A stretch of DNA of 64,000 nucleotides from Pseudomonas oryzihabitans NBRC 102199 (GTDB lineage: Bacteria; Pseudomonadota; Gammaproteobacteria; Pseudomonadales; Pseudomonadaceae), in the NCBI RefSeq assembly GCF_000730625.1, contig NZ_BBIT01000014.1, forward strand, positions 1 through 64,000, given 5' to 3'. The notes beneath the pieces are model-generated. The model had not been told where the DNA came from, did not search any database, and saw only the letters and a list, made by a program, of their open reading frames with translations. Below, piece by piece: positions 1-9,638 of this stretch. Positions within the stretch are counted from its first letter, which is position 1. The number at the start of each line of letters is the position of its first letter. The translations under genes were made by a program, and so were the position numbers.

Positions 1-24
1 ACTGGGCGAACCTTCCCGCCATTC

Positions 25-102
25 GTAGATAAGGCTGCGCCGCTATCCACCCTACGCCTCCCAACCGCCCCCTCTCCCTCCGGGAGAGGGCTGGGGTGAG
101 GG
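25..102. repeat. Two interspersed repeat elements downstream of the hybrid kinase
   Basis: Positions 25-50 hold a degenerate copy of a 26-bp palindromic element (arms GTGGA..AAGG and CC..TCCAC). Positions 69-102 hold a hairpin element with arms CCCTCTCCC and GGGAGAGGG followed by CTGGGGTGAGGG. Both families recur many times in this window, always between genes. Confidence 0.8.
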
Positions 103-124
103 ATGATCCACTCCGACGCTGACC

Positions 125-3100
125 TCAGGTCCCTTCGATCAGATCGCGGATGCGCACCGCCAGGGCGTCCATGGCGAAGGGCTTGGTCATCACGTGCATG
201 CCGGGCTCCAGGTGGCCGTTGCCGACCACGGCGTTCTCGGCGTAGCCGGTGATGAACAGCACCTTGAGGCCTGGGCGGCGCTGGCGGGCGGCGTCGGCCA
301 TCTGGCGACCGTTCATGCCGCCGGGCAGGCCGACGTCGCTGATCAGCAGGTCGATGCGCACGTCGGATTCCAGCAGGCGCAAGCCGGAGCTGGCATCCGC
401 CGCTTCCAGGGCGGCATAGCCCAGTTCCTCCAGCACCTCCACCACCAGCATCCGTACCGTGGGTTCGTCATCCACCACCAGCACCGTCTCACCGTGGCCC
501 TGGCGCGGCAGGGTCGGCTGGCTGGCGGCGAGGTCGACGCCGGTGGCCGCTTCGCGATGACGCGGCAGGAAGAGGGTGACGCTGGTGCCCTGATCGACCT
601 GGGAATGGATGCGCGCCTGGCCGCCGGACTGGCGCACGAAACCATAGATCATCGACAGGCCAAGTCCCGTGCCCACCCCGATCGGCTTGGTGGTGAAGAA
701 GGGATCGAAGGCCTTGGCGATCACCTCGGGCGGCATGCCGCAGCCGTTGTCGGTCACCGAGAGGGCGATGTATTCGCCCGCTTCCAGGTCGCGGACCCGG
801 GCCATGCGCGCATCCAGCGCCCGATTGGCGGTCTCGATGAAGATGCGACCGCCCTCGGGCATGGCGTCGCGGGCATTGATGCAGAGGTTGAGCAGGGCGT
901 TTTCCAATTGCGGCGGATCGACCAGGGTCGACCACAGCTCGCTGCTGGCCACCACTTCGATCTGGATCGCCGGACCCACCGTGCGACGGATCAGGTCTTC
1001 CATGCCGGCCACCAGGCGATTGACGTCGGTGGGCTTGGGATCCAGCGTCTGCCGGCGGGAAAAGGCCAGCAGCCGGTGGGTCAGGGCGGCGGCGCGGATG
1101 GCGGCGCCCTGGGCGGCGGTGGTGTAGCGCTCGAGATTGTTCAGCCGGCCCTGGCCGATGCGTACCGTGAGCAGGTCCAGACTGCCGACGATGCCGGCGA
1201 GCAGGTTGTTGAAATCGTGGGCCAGGCCGCCGGTGAGCTGGCCGACCGCTTCCATCTTTTGCGACTGGCGCAACTGCTCTTCCAGCAGCGCCTGGGTCTC
1301 CGCGGCGTCCCTTTCCCGGGTGATGTCGCGCCCGGCGCCGGTGAGGCGATCCTGTTCGGTGTCCATCGACAGCGTCCAGGACAGCCAGCGCCAGCTGCCG
1401 TCCGCCGCCAGCACGCGATTTTCCACCCGCGCCGGCAGGCCGCTGCGGCGCAGTTCGTCCAGTGCCACCAGCACCCCTGGCAGATCGTCGGGATGGATGA
1501 GTTCCCGGTAGGGGCGGCTGAGCAACTCGGCTTCGGAATAGCCCAGGCCGCGCGACCAGGAGGGACTCACCCGCAGGAGCTGCCCGTTGAAATCGGCGGT
1601 CAGCAGCAGATCCTCGCTGAGCGCCCAGAGCCGGTCGCGCTCGGCGGTGCGCGCCTGGACCTCCTGGCTGAGGCTGAGATTCTGCGCCTGGATCAGCGTC
1701 TGGGCGTCGCGCTGGGCGGTGACGTCCTGGGCGAAGACATAGAAGCCATCCACCGCCCCGCGCGCATCGCGCCGCGGACGATAGTGGATGTCGGCGATGC
1801 GTCGGCGGCCGTCGGGCCAGGCCCAGGGCAGGTCCAGCCGCGCCGGGGTGCCGTCCAGGGCGGCCTGGATGGCCGGACGCCGGGCCGCGAACAGCTCCGG
1901 GGCGAAGACCTCGGCCATGCTGCGACCCAGGATGCTTTCCGGAGCGTCCTTGAACCACTTGGGCGCCTCGATGTTGGCGAAGCGATAGATCAGCTCGCGA
2001 TCGACGAAGGCGATCAGGCAGGGCAGGGTGTCGGCCACCAGCCGCAGATTGAGTTCGCTGTCGCGCAGTGCGCGCTCAGCGGTCAGCCGCGCCGTCGCCG
2101 AGCGGGTGCGATTGGCGATCTCGCGGATGAATTGCACTTCGGCCGGCGTCCAGCACCGCGGTTGGCTGGCGCTGACATAGAGCAGGGCGACGAAATGGCC
2201 GTGCTCGAACAGCGGTGTGCTGACGAAGGCGCGGGTGTCCAGCCGTTGCAGGGCGGCGAGGTTGTGGCAGGTGCGGGCATCCTCGCGCACATCTTCGATG
2301 GCCACGGTCTCGCCGCGCTTGAAGTCCTCGATGCAGCTGCCATAGTCGCGGAAATTCAGGGTGCCCATCAGGCTGCCGGCGGCCGGGATCGTCCAGTCGC
2401 GTTCCACGCTGATGGTCTCGGCGTCGGCGTCCACCAGGCCGTAGCCCACCCGCTGGGCGTCCAGCAGGGTGCCCAGCACTGTGCAGGCCAGCTCGGTGAC
2501 CGCCTCGATGTCGTTGAGGTGGCTGAAGCCTTCGCCCAGTTCTGCCAGGGCGCGGCGATAGCGCTCTTCGTCGCGGGTCGCCTGGGCGGCCTGCTCGCGT
2601 TCGGTGACATCCAGGAACAGCACCAGGAAGCTCTCCGCGCCGGCCTTGTGCGCATGACCTTCGTACCAGCGCCCGTTGGCCTGGAATTGCCGCACGTAGC
2701 TGAACGACTGGCCGGTATCCACCACCCGGGTGAAATCCTCCACCCAGAGGTCTTCGAGTTCGGGAAACAGGGTGCGGGCGGTCTGGCCGATCGCCTGCTC
2801 CGCGCTCAGGCCGAAGTGCGTGCACCAGGCTCGGTTGACCTGGTCATAGCGCCAGTCGCAGCCGCGACCTTGCTCATCGCGCAGAATGGTGCCGAGGATG
2901 AAGCCCTCGTCCAGTTGCTCGAACAGACCGCGCCAATAGCGCTCGCTTTCCGCCAGTTTCTGCTGCACCTCGCCCACGTGGCGCTGGCTGTCACGCAGGG
3001 CCTGGCCGGCCAGATGCTGGGGCGTACGGTCGCGCAGGATCTTGACGAAGCCGGTATGGCGGCCGGCGTCGTCGTGCAGCGGATGCATCTCGCCGCTGGC

Positions 3101-3466
3101 CCAGAAGCGGGTGCCGTCGCGTCGCAGGTGCCAGCGTTCGTCTTCGGCGCGACCGTCCTGCAGCGCCAGCCGCATTTCCAGCGCGGCCCGGCCGATCTGG
3201 TTGTCTTCGGGGGTGAAGAAGCGCTCGACCGGCGCGCCGCGAATCTCTGCGGCGGTCCAGCCCAGCAGGCGTTCGGCGCCGCTGTTCCAGTCGGTGATCA
3301 CCCCGGCCGGATCGAGCACGATCATGGCGAAATCGATGGCACCATCAAAGATCGCCAGACGCCGCTGGGCGTCCTGGGGCGGCAGCGCGGTGCACTGGTC
3401 GAGCGCGGCGCGGAGGCGACGGACTTCGGCCTGGAGTTCAGCGTGGGAGAGAGCGGATTCAGCCAT
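125..3466 (-). CDS. PAS/GAF multi-sensor hybrid histidine kinase with C-terminal receiver
   Basis: Predicted sensor kinase of 1113 residues that autophosphorylates on histidine and passes phosphate to its own receiver. No transmembrane segment or signal peptide is visible, so it is likely cytoplasmic. Domains in order: PAS (about 38-150, with [12 protein letters not shown]), PAS (175-290), GAF (315-465), PAS (470-590), PAS (600-735), HisKA with the phosphoacceptor in GGLAHDFNN near residue 740, an HATPase with N box ([14 protein letters not shown]) and G boxes ([15 protein letters not shown]), then a receiver (about 995-1113) with DDE, phosphoacceptor in LISDVGLPG and the conserved KPF lysine. 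The kinase-receiver core closely resembles the 695-residue kinase at 38656-40743. It is divergent from a single-domain receiver at 3711, a plausible partner. Signal unknown; no LOV cysteine motif was seen in the PAS domains. Confidence 0.93.
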   Translation of the reverse strand: MAESALSHAELQAEVRRLRAALDQCTALPPQDAQRRLAIFDGAIDFAMIVLDPAGVITDWNSGAERLLGWTAAEIRGAPVERFFTPEDNQIGRAALEMRLALQDGRAEDERWHLRRDGTRFWASGEMHPLHDDAGRHTGFVKILRDRTPQHLAGQALRDSQRHVGEVQQKLAESERYWRGLFEQLDEGFILGTILRDEQGRGCDWRYDQVNRAWCTHFGLSAEQAIGQTARTLFPELEDLWVEDFTRVVDTGQSFSYVRQFQANGRWYEGHAHKAGAESFLVLFLDVTEREQAAQATRDEERYRRALAELGEGFSHLNDIEAVTELACTVLGTLLDAQRVGYGLVDADAETISVERDWTIPAAGSLMGTLNFRDYGSCIEDFKRGETVAIEDVREDARTCHNLAALQRLDTRAFVSTPLFEHGHFVALLYVSASQPRCWTPAEVQFIREIANRTRSATARLTAERALRDSELNLRLVADTLPCLIAFVDRELIYRFANIEAPKWFKDAPESILGRSMAEVFAPELFAARRPAIQAALDGTPARLDLPWAWPDGRRRIADIHYRPRRDARGAVDGFYVFAQDVTAQRDAQTLIQAQNLSLSQEVQARTAERDRLWALSEDLLLTADFNGQLLRVSPSWSRGLGYSEAELLSRPYRELIHPDDLPGVLVALDELRRSGLPARVENRVLAADGSWRWLSWTLSMDTEQDRLTGAGRDITRERDAAETQALLEEQLRQSQKMEAVGQLTGGLAHDFNNLLAGIVGSLDLLTVRIGQGRLNNLERYTTAAQGAAIRAAALTHRLLAFSRRQTLDPKPTDVNRLVAGMEDLIRRTVGPAIQIEVVASSELWSTLVDPPQLENALLNLCINARDAMPEGGRIFIETANRALDARMARVRDLEAGEYIALSVTDNGCGMPPEVIAKAFDPFFTTKPIGVGTGLGLSMIYGFVRQSGGQARIHSQVDQGTSVTLFLPRHREAATGVDLAASQPTLPRQGHGETVLVVDDEPTVRMLVVEVLEELGYAALEAADASSGLRLLESDVRIDLLISDVGLPGGMNGRQMADAARQRRPGLKVLFITGYAENAVVGNGHLEPGMHVMTKPFAMDALAVRIRDLIEGT

Positions 3467-3710
3467 GGGGTCGTTCGAACGCGTGAGCAGCGGAAGCGGA
3501 CGGCGGTGACGTCCGGCGAAAGCCTTAGAGTAAGAGAGTCGGGCGATGGCTAGCGATCTGCCAGCACCTTTTTCCGACAGACAGGGAATTAAGTAGCCGT
3601 TACGGCATCAGACAAGTGCCGGCACCCGGCTGCCAGCCGCCCATCCGAGCCTTGTGATCCAATTCGAGAAATTTCGGTCTATTTAGTCGTACTAATGAAG
3701 TAGCGTTGCC

Positions 3711-4094
3711 ATGACCGATGTAGTTTCTTCCGCTGCTGTTACCACCGTGCTGGTCGTCGAAGACGATCCGGTATTGAGATCGCTGGCGACGGAGGTGTTC
3801 GAGATGGAAGGTTATGCCGTCCAGTCCTTCGATACCGCCGACGCCGCCTGGGGTTGGCTCGAGTCCGATCCCCTACCGCCCGATCTCCTGTTCACCGACG
3901 TGCGCATGCCGGGTCGGCTGGACGGACTCGCCCTGGCCAAGCAGGTGCGTCAGCGCTTTCCACAATTGCCGATCCTGGTGTCCTCCGGCTATACCGGCCA
4001 GCAGTACGCCGAGCGCGAGGAGCGGGCGCTGTTCCTGCCCAAGCCCTGGACCATCGACCAGTTGCTCAAGGCCTGCGGCCAGCTGGGTGTCTAG
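3711..4094 (+). CDS. Single-domain response regulator (CheY-like receiver)
   Basis: A 127-residue stand-alone receiver domain. It has the acidic pair in VVEDDPVLRSL, the phosphoacceptor aspartate in LLFTDVRMPG, the conserved threonine/serine in LVSSGYTG and the lysine in LPKPWTID. There is no output domain, so it should act by protein contact or as a phosphate shuttle. It is divergent from the PAS/GAF hybrid kinase, and its last four bases form a CTAG shared with the stop codon of the convergent receiver gene. A true partner kinase cannot be assigned from sequence alone. Confidence 0.9.
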   Translation: MTDVVSSAAVTTVLVVEDDPVLRSLATEVFEMEGYAVQSFDTADAAWGWLESDPLPPDLLFTDVRMPGRLDGLALAKQVRQRFPQLPILVSSGYTGQQYAEREERALFLPKPWTIDQLLKACGQLGV

Positions 4095-4483
4095 CCCGTC
4101 GCCTGGCGTGCCCGTGCCAGGCGTACCGCCGAATCCACCTCGTCCAGCGTCCAGGGCTTCTGCAGGAAGATCACCTGCTCGGGCAGCGCCGTGGTGATCT
4201 CGTAGCCGTAGCCCGAGGTGATCACCATGGGCAGCGCGGGCCAGCGCTGCAGCAGCATCTCCGCCAGTTCGCCGCCGCGCAGCTGGCCGGGCATCAGGTG
4301 GTCGGTGATCACCAGCCCGGGGCTTTGCTGCTGCTGGAGCAGATGCACCAGGGCGTCGTCGGCGTTGTCGAAGCGAACACAGGTCCAGCCCAGTCGCTCT
4401 TCGAGGTGATTGCTCAGCAGTTCGGCGAGCAGCCCGTTGTCTTCGATGACGACGAGATAGGGGAGGGGATCAGGCGAGGTCAT
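4091..4483 (-). CDS. Single-domain response regulator (CheY-like receiver)
   Basis: A 130-residue receiver domain: acidic pair in VVIEDNGLLAELL, phosphoacceptor in LVITDHLMPG, lysine in LQKPWTLDE. The C-terminal KPWT-D pattern is shared with the convergent receiver at 3711-4094, suggesting that the two are related. Start at the ATG preceded by GGAAG. There is no effector domain, so it is probably part of a phosphorelay with one of the hybrid kinases in this window. That link is inference from neighbourhood. Confidence 0.88.
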   Translation of the reverse strand: MTSPDPLPYLVVIEDNGLLAELLSNHLEERLGWTCVRFDNADDALVHLLQQQQSPGLVITDHLMPGQLRGGELAEMLLQRWPALPMVITSGYGYEITTALPEQVIFLQKPWTLDEVDSAVRLARARQATG

Positions 4484-4566
4484 CGGGACTTCCGGAACGC
4501 GATGAGACGATTCCGGAAGTCTAGCAGAGGCCTGCTGGGCTCAGTCTGGCTTTCGTCTGACCATTA

Positions 4567-5574
4567 TCAGAACTCCAGGACGATCTTGCCGAAATGGCTG
4601 CCGTCCTTCTGGAAGGCGAAGGCCGCGGCGATCTCGTTCAGCGGGTAGCTGCGATCGATGACCGGCTTAATCCCGGTGCTTTCCAGGGCGCGAATCATCT
4701 CCTGCTGATGGCGACGACTGCCGACGATCAAACCCTGCAGTCGCTGGTGGCGGCGCATCAGGTTGGCGGTGGGGACCTGGCCCTCGACGCCGGTGAGCAC
4801 CCCGATCAGCGCCAGGTGCCCATGGATGCGCGCGGCCTGGATGGACTGCGCCAGGGTCGCCGGACCGCCCACCTCCACCACGATGTCGACGCCACGCCCG
4901 CCGGTGATGGCCTGCACCTTGGCGCCCCATTCCGGCTCTTCACGGTAATTGATCAGGTGATCGGCGCCCAGGGCATAGGCGCGCTGCAGCTTTTCGTCCG
5001 AGGACGAGGTGGCGATCACCGTGGCGCCCATGGCCTTGGCCATCTGCAGGGCGAAGATGGAGACGCCGCCGGTCCCCATGACCAGCACGCTGTCACCGGC
5101 CTTGAGGCCACCGTCCACCACCAGGGCGCGCCAGGCGGTCAGCCCGGCGGTGGTCAGGGTCGCCGCCTCGGCATGGCTGTAGCCCTTGGGCGCGCGGGTG
5201 AAGGCGGTGGCTGGACGTACCACCACCTCGCAGGCGAAGCCGTCGACGCCATCGCCGGGCGTGGTGGAAAAGTCATCGATGGGCGGCTCGCCGTCCAGCC
5301 AGTGGGGAAAGAAGGTCGAGACCACGTGATCGCCCACGGCGAATTCGCTGACCCCCGCGCCCACCGCCTCGACCACCCCGGCGCCATCGGACATGGGAAT
5401 GCGCCCATCGGCGGTCGGCATCTTGCCCAGCACCACGCCCAGGTCATGGAAATTCAGCGAGCTGGCCTTGATCCGCACCCGGATCTCGCCAGCCCCCGGC
5501 TGCCCGGGATCGGGCAGTTCGCAGGGCTTTAGCTGATCCAGACCGCCGGGTTTGCGTAGGCGTATGGCGTGCAT
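4567..5574 (-). CDS. NAD(P)-dependent medium-chain alcohol dehydrogenase / quinone oxidoreductase family
   Basis: A 335-residue medium-chain dehydrogenase/reductase. The GroES-like N-terminal half carries LNFHDLGVVLGKMP in place of the catalytic zinc-site CGxDxH, as in zinc-independent enzymes. The Rossmann half has a nucleotide-binding glycine run (VLVMGTGGVSIFALQMAKAMGA) and TSSSDEKLQRAYALGADHLINY. The C-terminus ends HFGKIVLEF, as is usual in this family. It likely reduces an enone, quinone or alcohol substrate with NADPH. The substrate cannot be read from sequence. Start at ATG 5574, behind a good GGAGG. It stands alone between a receiver gene and the DUF4398 pair. Confidence 0.85.
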   Translation of the reverse strand: MHAIRLRKPGGLDQLKPCELPDPGQPGAGEIRVRIKASSLNFHDLGVVLGKMPTADGRIPMSDGAGVVEAVGAGVSEFAVGDHVVSTFFPHWLDGEPPIDDFSTTPGDGVDGFACEVVVRPATAFTRAPKGYSHAEAATLTTAGLTAWRALVVDGGLKAGDSVLVMGTGGVSIFALQMAKAMGATVIATSSSDEKLQRAYALGADHLINYREEPEWGAKVQAITGGRGVDIVVEVGGPATLAQSIQAARIHGHLALIGVLTGVEGQVPTANLMRRHQRLQGLIVGSRRHQQEMIRALESTGIKPVIDRSYPLNEIAAAFAFQKDGSHFGKIVLEF

Positions 5575-5674
5575 GAGAAATCCTCCGGACTGTGGCGAGC
5601 AGGACGCTCGCGGGTCAGTAGAGGACCACGGCAGGGGGCGCAGGATTCCCGCCAGGGGACCTGCGCCCTGGACC

Positions 5675-6064
5675 TTACTTGATCGCCTTCTGCAGTTGCT
5701 GCAGCTGCTGGGTGCGGGTGTTGAGGCGGGCTTCGCCGCGTTCGGCGTCGACCTTTTTCAGCTCGGCTTCGGCCATGCGCAGCTTGATGGTCTGCATGGC
5801 GGTCTGGATGCGTTGCTGGGTCAGGTAGGCCAGCTGGTCGACGGTGCGCTCGTTCTCACCGTCCTTGTAGGCCTTGTCGGCCTTGGCCAGCCAGGTGCCG
5901 GCGTCCTTGGTTTCCAGCGCTGCCAGCTGGGTGGCCTGGGGCTGGGATTCGAGAGCGGCGTAGTCGTTGCGCGCCTTTTCCAGATTGGGGTTGGGCGGGG
6001 TGGCGCAGGCGGCCAGGGTGAGGGTCAGCGCCGACATCAGCGGGAGCAGAAAACGTTTACGCAT
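5675..6064 (-). CDS. DUF4398 lipoprotein (second of a tandem pair)
   Basis: A 129-residue envelope lipoprotein. I start at ATG 6064, behind GAAGGA and just before a positively charged MRKRF. A signal peptide ends in the lipobox LTLAAC, giving a lipidated cysteine near residue 21. The mature part is alpha-helical and rich in Ala, Gln, Lys and Glu (ARNDYAALESQPQATQLAALE, then AEAELKKVDAERGEARLN), consistent with DUF4398 and probably a coiled coil. It lies 29 bp downstream of a second DUF4398 gene on the same strand, so the two form an operon. In pseudomonads such pairs often accompany OmpA-like proteins, but none is present here. Function unknown. Confidence 0.85.
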   Translation of the reverse strand: MRKRFLLPLMSALTLTLAACATPPNPNLEKARNDYAALESQPQATQLAALETKDAGTWLAKADKAYKDGENERTVDQLAYLTQQRIQTAMQTIKLRMAEAELKKVDAERGEARLNTRTQQLQQLQKAIK

Positions 6065-6093
6065 GGTTTCGTCCTTCAAGAGAGCGGGCAGCC

Positions 6094-6525
6094 TTACTGC
6101 TGCACCTTTTTCTGTAGACTCTGTTGCAGCTGGAGGTTGATCTGACCTTCCTCACGGATCTGCTGGATGCTGTTCTGGGCATCCTGCAGCGCCGCCTGGG
6201 CCTTGGCGGCCTGGGTCTTGCGGGTCGCCAGACGGGCATCCCACTCGGCCTGCTCGGCCAGGCGCTTGGCCTCGTCGTATTTCTCGTTGGACAGGGCGGC
6301 CTGGGCCTGGGTCCACTTGTCCTGGGCCGACTTGGTCTCGATGGGGGCGAACTGGTTGCCGCCGCCGCTCACGGCTTCGTTGACGGCGGACTGGGTCACG
6401 GCCATCTGCGCGGTCGGCGGGTTGCCGGCGCAGCCCGCGAGCAGCAGACCGCCGCCCAGGACCAGGCTGGCGAGCAGCGCACGAGGCGCGGAGAACGAAG
6501 AGGCACGAGCGGGACCGGTTTTCAT
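6094..6525 (-). CDS. DUF4398 lipoprotein (first of a tandem pair)
   Basis: A 143-residue lipoprotein: basic N-terminus, hydrophobic LLASLVLGGGLLLAGC lipobox, then a helical DUF4398 body (TQAQAALSNEKYDEAKRLAEQAEWDARLATRKTQ) with strong coiled-coil character. ATG at 6525 behind AGGA. It is the promoter-proximal member of the two-gene lipoprotein operon, and the Asp after the cysteine that would favour inner-membrane retention is absent (the residue is Ala), so outer-membrane sorting is likely. Function unknown. Confidence 0.85.
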   Translation of the reverse strand: MKTGPARASSFSAPRALLASLVLGGGLLLAGCAGNPPTAQMAVTQSAVNEAVSGGGNQFAPIETKSAQDKWTQAQAALSNEKYDEAKRLAEQAEWDARLATRKTQAAKAQAALQDAQNSIQQIREEGQINLQLQQSLQKKVQQ

Positions 6526-6631
6526 CCGAACATTCCTGGCAGGTCGCCCGGAATGGGCGACAGTGCCTTTGAGACGACGAAAACGCGGCGAGGTTCGCTG
6601 CAGAACCCCAGCCGAGGGCGGCTCGCTGCGG

Positions 6632-7801
6632 TCAGGCCCGTACCGCCTGGTACAGCGCGCGGATCAGATCCGACTGGGTGATGATGCCCACCAGGCGGCG
6701 CGAGCCGTCGATGATGGGGATGTGGCGGTGGCCGTTCTCGGAAAACACCGGCACCAGATCGATCAGCAGGCGGTCGGCGCTGGCCACCCGCACGGTACGG
6801 GTCATGATGTGACCGACACTGTTTTCCTCCTGGCGCGTGCGCGGGCGGACCAGCGATCTCAGGCGCCAGCCGAGGCCTTCGTGGACGTCCAGATCGATCT
6901 GCCGCATGAAGTCGGCGACGGTGACGATGCCCAGCAGATGACCCTGGCGATCCACCACCGGCAGCGCCTTGATGCGCCGGGCGCGCATCAGCGCCCAGGC
7001 TTGCTGCAGCGGCATCTCGGCGCGGGCCGTCACCGGTTCGTGGCTCATGACGTCGGCGCAGCGCAACTCGCCCATCTTGCGCTGGTAGGCGCGCGCCTCC
7101 ACCTGTTCGAGCAATTCGGCGAGGTCGTCGCGGCTGATGTCCAGCACCTGGTTGTAGCGTGCCAGCACGGCGTCGAGGTCGGCGCGCTGCAGGCGCGTCT
7201 CGCCACTCGGCTCGGCCGGGCGCGGCACATGGGGCCAGGGGCGGCGGGTCAGGTTGTTGTAGAGCAGGCCGGCGCTCACCAGCAGCAGCGAATCCAGCGC
7301 CACCGGACTCCAGGCGTAGCTGAAGTCCTGGGCGCCGATCAGCACCATCAGCAGCGCCGAGGCGCCACCCGGCGGGTGCAGGCAGCGCAGGGTGAACATA
7401 GCGGCGATGGCGAGGGCGACCGCCACGGCGGCGGCCAGGTTGGCCTCGGGAATCCACAGCGCGCAGGCGATGCCGATCAGCGCCGACAGGGTGTTGCCGC
7501 CCACCACCGACCAGGGCTGCGCCAGCGGACTGGAGGGCAGGGCGAACACCAGTACGGCGCTGGCGCCCAGCGGAGCTACCAGCGCCAATGCCAGGGCGCC
7601 ATGCTGATGCACCGGCTGGCCTTCCAGCCACCAGGCGGCGAGCAGGGCCGCGAGCAGGATGCCGAGGCCGGCGCCGAGGCTGGCGCGCAGCCGCTCGCGT
7701 CCGTCGATAGGCAGCGGCGCCGGCCAGAAGGCGCGCAGGCCCTGGACCAGGCGGGCGAAGAGAGACGGCGAAGGCGAGGGCGTAAGGGGTTCCTGGGACA
7801 T
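6632..7801 (-). CDS. HPP-family membrane protein with tandem CBS domains
   Basis: A 389-residue protein: an N-terminal HPP domain of about 170 residues with four or five hydrophobic segments and the signature LHPPGGASALL, then a linker, then two CBS motifs (MSHEPVTARAEMPLQQAWALM..GIVTVADFM and MTRTVRVASADRLLIDLVPVF..GIITQSDLIRAL). HPP proteins are integral membrane proteins. Some plant and cyanobacterial members are linked to nitrite transport, while CBS pairs bind adenosine nucleotides. Here the substrate is unknown. I start at ATG 7801 (MSQEPLTP). The frame stays open upstream, but that sequence looks non-coding. Transcribed divergently from nhaA across about 260 bp. Confidence 0.88.
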   Translation of the reverse strand: MSQEPLTPSPSPSLFARLVQGLRAFWPAPLPIDGRERLRASLGAGLGILLAALLAAWWLEGQPVHQHGALALALVAPLGASAVLVFALPSSPLAQPWSVVGGNTLSALIGIACALWIPEANLAAAVAVALAIAAMFTLRCLHPPGGASALLMVLIGAQDFSYAWSPVALDSLLLVSAGLLYNNLTRRPWPHVPRPAEPSGETRLQRADLDAVLARYNQVLDISRDDLAELLEQVEARAYQRKMGELRCADVMSHEPVTARAEMPLQQAWALMRARRIKALPVVDRQGHLLGIVTVADFMRQIDLDVHEGLGWRLRSLVRPRTRQEENSVGHIMTRTVRVASADRLLIDLVPVFSENGHRHIPIIDGSRRLVGIITQSDLIRALYQAVRA

Positions 7802-8059
7802 GGGAAAGGCAGCTGCTGGGCAGAACGAGGGCGCTGATGGTCCCTCCTGGACGCAGCCCTGGCAAGACCGGCGCGGCGCGCTCGGCGCCCGGGTCGACGG
7901 CCAGGCGGCGACCCAGAGCGGCTGCCGTCTCCAGGCGATTTTCTGCTGCGACCGCCGGGGCTGCCGTAGTAGGATCATCGGCTGGGTGTCGCCGCAGCCA
8001 CGCGGTAGGACAGGTTGAATCGAGCGCAGGTCGGGCCGCCGCGCGGAGTACGGCTGCCC

Positions 8060-9229
8060 ATGAACTCTCCCCTTTCTCCGGCCAGGGCCCTGGCCTATCT
8101 CAATCGCTTCGTCGCGGCCGAAGCGGCCGGTGGTGTCGTGCTGATGGTAGCCGCCGCCATCGCCCTGATCGTCGCCAACTCGCCGCTGGCCGAGGGCTAT
8201 TTCGCCAGTCTGCACTGGTACGTCGGTGGCCTTTCGCTCGGTCACTGGATCAACGACGGCCTGATGGCCATCTTCTTCCTGCTGGTGGGGCTGGAGATCA
8301 AGCGCGAGATGGCGGTCGGCCAACTCGCCAGCTGGGGCGATCGCGCCCTGCCGGGGCTCGCCGCCCTGGGCGGCATGCTGGTGCCGGCACTGCTCTATGC
8401 CCTGGTCAATCGCCACGATCCCCAGACCCTCTCGGGTTGGGCGATTCCCGCCGCCACCGACATCGCCTTCGCCCTGGGCGTGCTGTCGCTGCTGGGTTCG
8501 CGGGTGCCGGTGTCGCTCAAGGTGTTTCTCTCCGCCCTGGCGATCCTCGATGACCTCGGCGCCGTGCTGATCATCGCGCTGTTCTACACCAGCGACCTCT
8601 CCAGCAGCATGCTGCTGGCCGCGGCCGGTCTGGTGGCGGTGCTGTTCGTGCTCAATCGCCTCAAGGTCACCGCCCTGTTGCCCTATCTGCTGGTGGGGGC
8701 GCTGCTATGGTTCTGCATGCTGCGTTCGGGCATCCATGCGACCCTGGCCGGGGTGATCCTGGCGCTGTTCATTCCCCTGGGCGACACCGAGGCCGACGAC
8801 GCTTCTCCGCTGCTCAGGCTGGAGTCCGCGCTGCATCCCTGGGTGGCCTTCCTGATCGTGCCGCTGTTCGGCTTCGCCAATGCCGGGGTCTCCCTGGCCG
8901 GGATGTCACCGGCCAATCTGCTGGATCCGGTGCCCCTGGGCGTGACCCTGGGGCTGTTCCTTGGCAAGCAGATCGGGATTTCCCTGATGGCGGTGCTGGC
9001 CATCCGCAGCGGTCTGGCGCGGCTGCCCGAGGGTGCCAGCTGGCTGCAGCTCTATGGCGTGGCGCTGCTCTGCGGCATTGGCTTTACCATGAGCCTGTTC
9101 ATCGGCGCCCTGGCCTTTCCGGGGGCGCCCTTCCTGGTCGACGAGGTCAAGATCGGCGTGCTGCTGGGGTCGCTGCTGTCGGCCCTGGCGGGCGTTGCCG
9201 TCCTGCTCTTCGCCGCCCCTCGCCGTTGA
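8060..9229 (+). CDS. nhaA: Na+/H+ antiporter NhaA
   Basis: Inner-membrane antiporter of 389 residues that exports Na+ in exchange for H+. It has about 12 hydrophobic segments and hallmark stretches: [30 protein letters not shown] (carrying the first conserved aspartate pair region) and [18 protein letters not shown] (adjacent aspartates of the ion site). The C-terminal [15 protein letters not shown] is typical. I use ATG 8060 ([11 protein letters not shown]) because it fits NhaA N-termini; a GTG/TTG-initiated extension is less likely. crcB starts 12 bp downstream, so the two genes are probably cotranscribed. Confidence 0.96.
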   Translation: MNSPLSPARALAYLNRFVAAEAAGGVVLMVAAAIALIVANSPLAEGYFASLHWYVGGLSLGHWINDGLMAIFFLLVGLEIKREMAVGQLASWGDRALPGLAALGGMLVPALLYALVNRHDPQTLSGWAIPAATDIAFALGVLSLLGSRVPVSLKVFLSALAILDDLGAVLIIALFYTSDLSSSMLLAAAGLVAVLFVLNRLKVTALLPYLLVGALLWFCMLRSGIHATLAGVILALFIPLGDTEADDASPLLRLESALHPWVAFLIVPLFGFANAGVSLAGMSPANLLDPVPLGVTLGLFLGKQIGISLMAVLAIRSGLARLPEGASWLQLYGVALLCGIGFTMSLFIGALAFPGAPFLVDEVKIGVLLGSLLSALAGVAVLLFAAPRR

Positions 9230-9241
9230 GAGGAGTCTGAG

Positions 9242-9619
9242 ATGCCCTATGCGCTGTTCGCGGTGATGTTTGGCGGTGCCCTCGGCAGCGCCTGTCGCTG
9301 GTGGGTCGGTCTGCGGCTGAATGCGCTGTTTCCGCTGCTGCCCCTGGGCACGCTGCTGGTCAATCTGGTCGGTGGCTTCGTGATCGGCCTGGCGCTGGGG
9401 CTGTTCTCCCGTTATCCGGGGCTGGAAGCCCAGTGGCGCCTGCTGCTGGTGACCGGCTTCTGTGGCGGCTTCACCACCTTCTCGACCTTTTCCGCCGAGG
9501 TGGTGGGATTGCTGCAGAGCGGCCGCCTGGGCTGGGCGGCGCTCACCGTGACCATCCATGTGCTGGGCTCGCTGCTGCTGACCCTGGCCGGTTTCGCCCT
9601 GGCCGGTCGCCTCGGCTGA
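9242..9619 (+). CDS. crcB: Fluoride ion channel CrcB/Fluc
   Basis: A 125-residue four-helix membrane protein that forms a dual-topology dimer and expels fluoride. The diagnostic motifs are present: [25 protein letters not shown] (pore asparagine and central Na+ site) and [16 protein letters not shown] (the TFSTF phenylalanine ladder). AGAGGAG stands just upstream of the ATG. It follows nhaA by 12 bp. I found no convincing fluoride riboswitch ahead of the nhaA-crcB unit. Confidence 0.96.
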   Translation: MPYALFAVMFGGALGSACRWWVGLRLNALFPLLPLGTLLVNLVGGFVIGLALGLFSRYPGLEAQWRLLLVTGFCGGFTTFSTFSAEVVGLLQSGRLGWAALTVTIHVLGSLLLTLAGFALAGRLG

Positions 9620-9638
9620 GACGCCCGGCCAGCTGGCC

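Noticed and set aside
194-3553. 1119-codon open frame on the + strand opposite the hybrid kinase
   Set aside because: It is a GC-driven mirror of the kinase gene: low-complexity His/Gln/Gly-rich translation without any family motif, while the minus strand has a complete kinase.
7802-8059. Possible fluoride riboswitch ahead of nhaA-crcB (GCTGATGG.. at about 7832)
   Set aside because: Only the tail resembles the motif; the paired 5' half and pseudoknot could not be traced. Left as a computational check.
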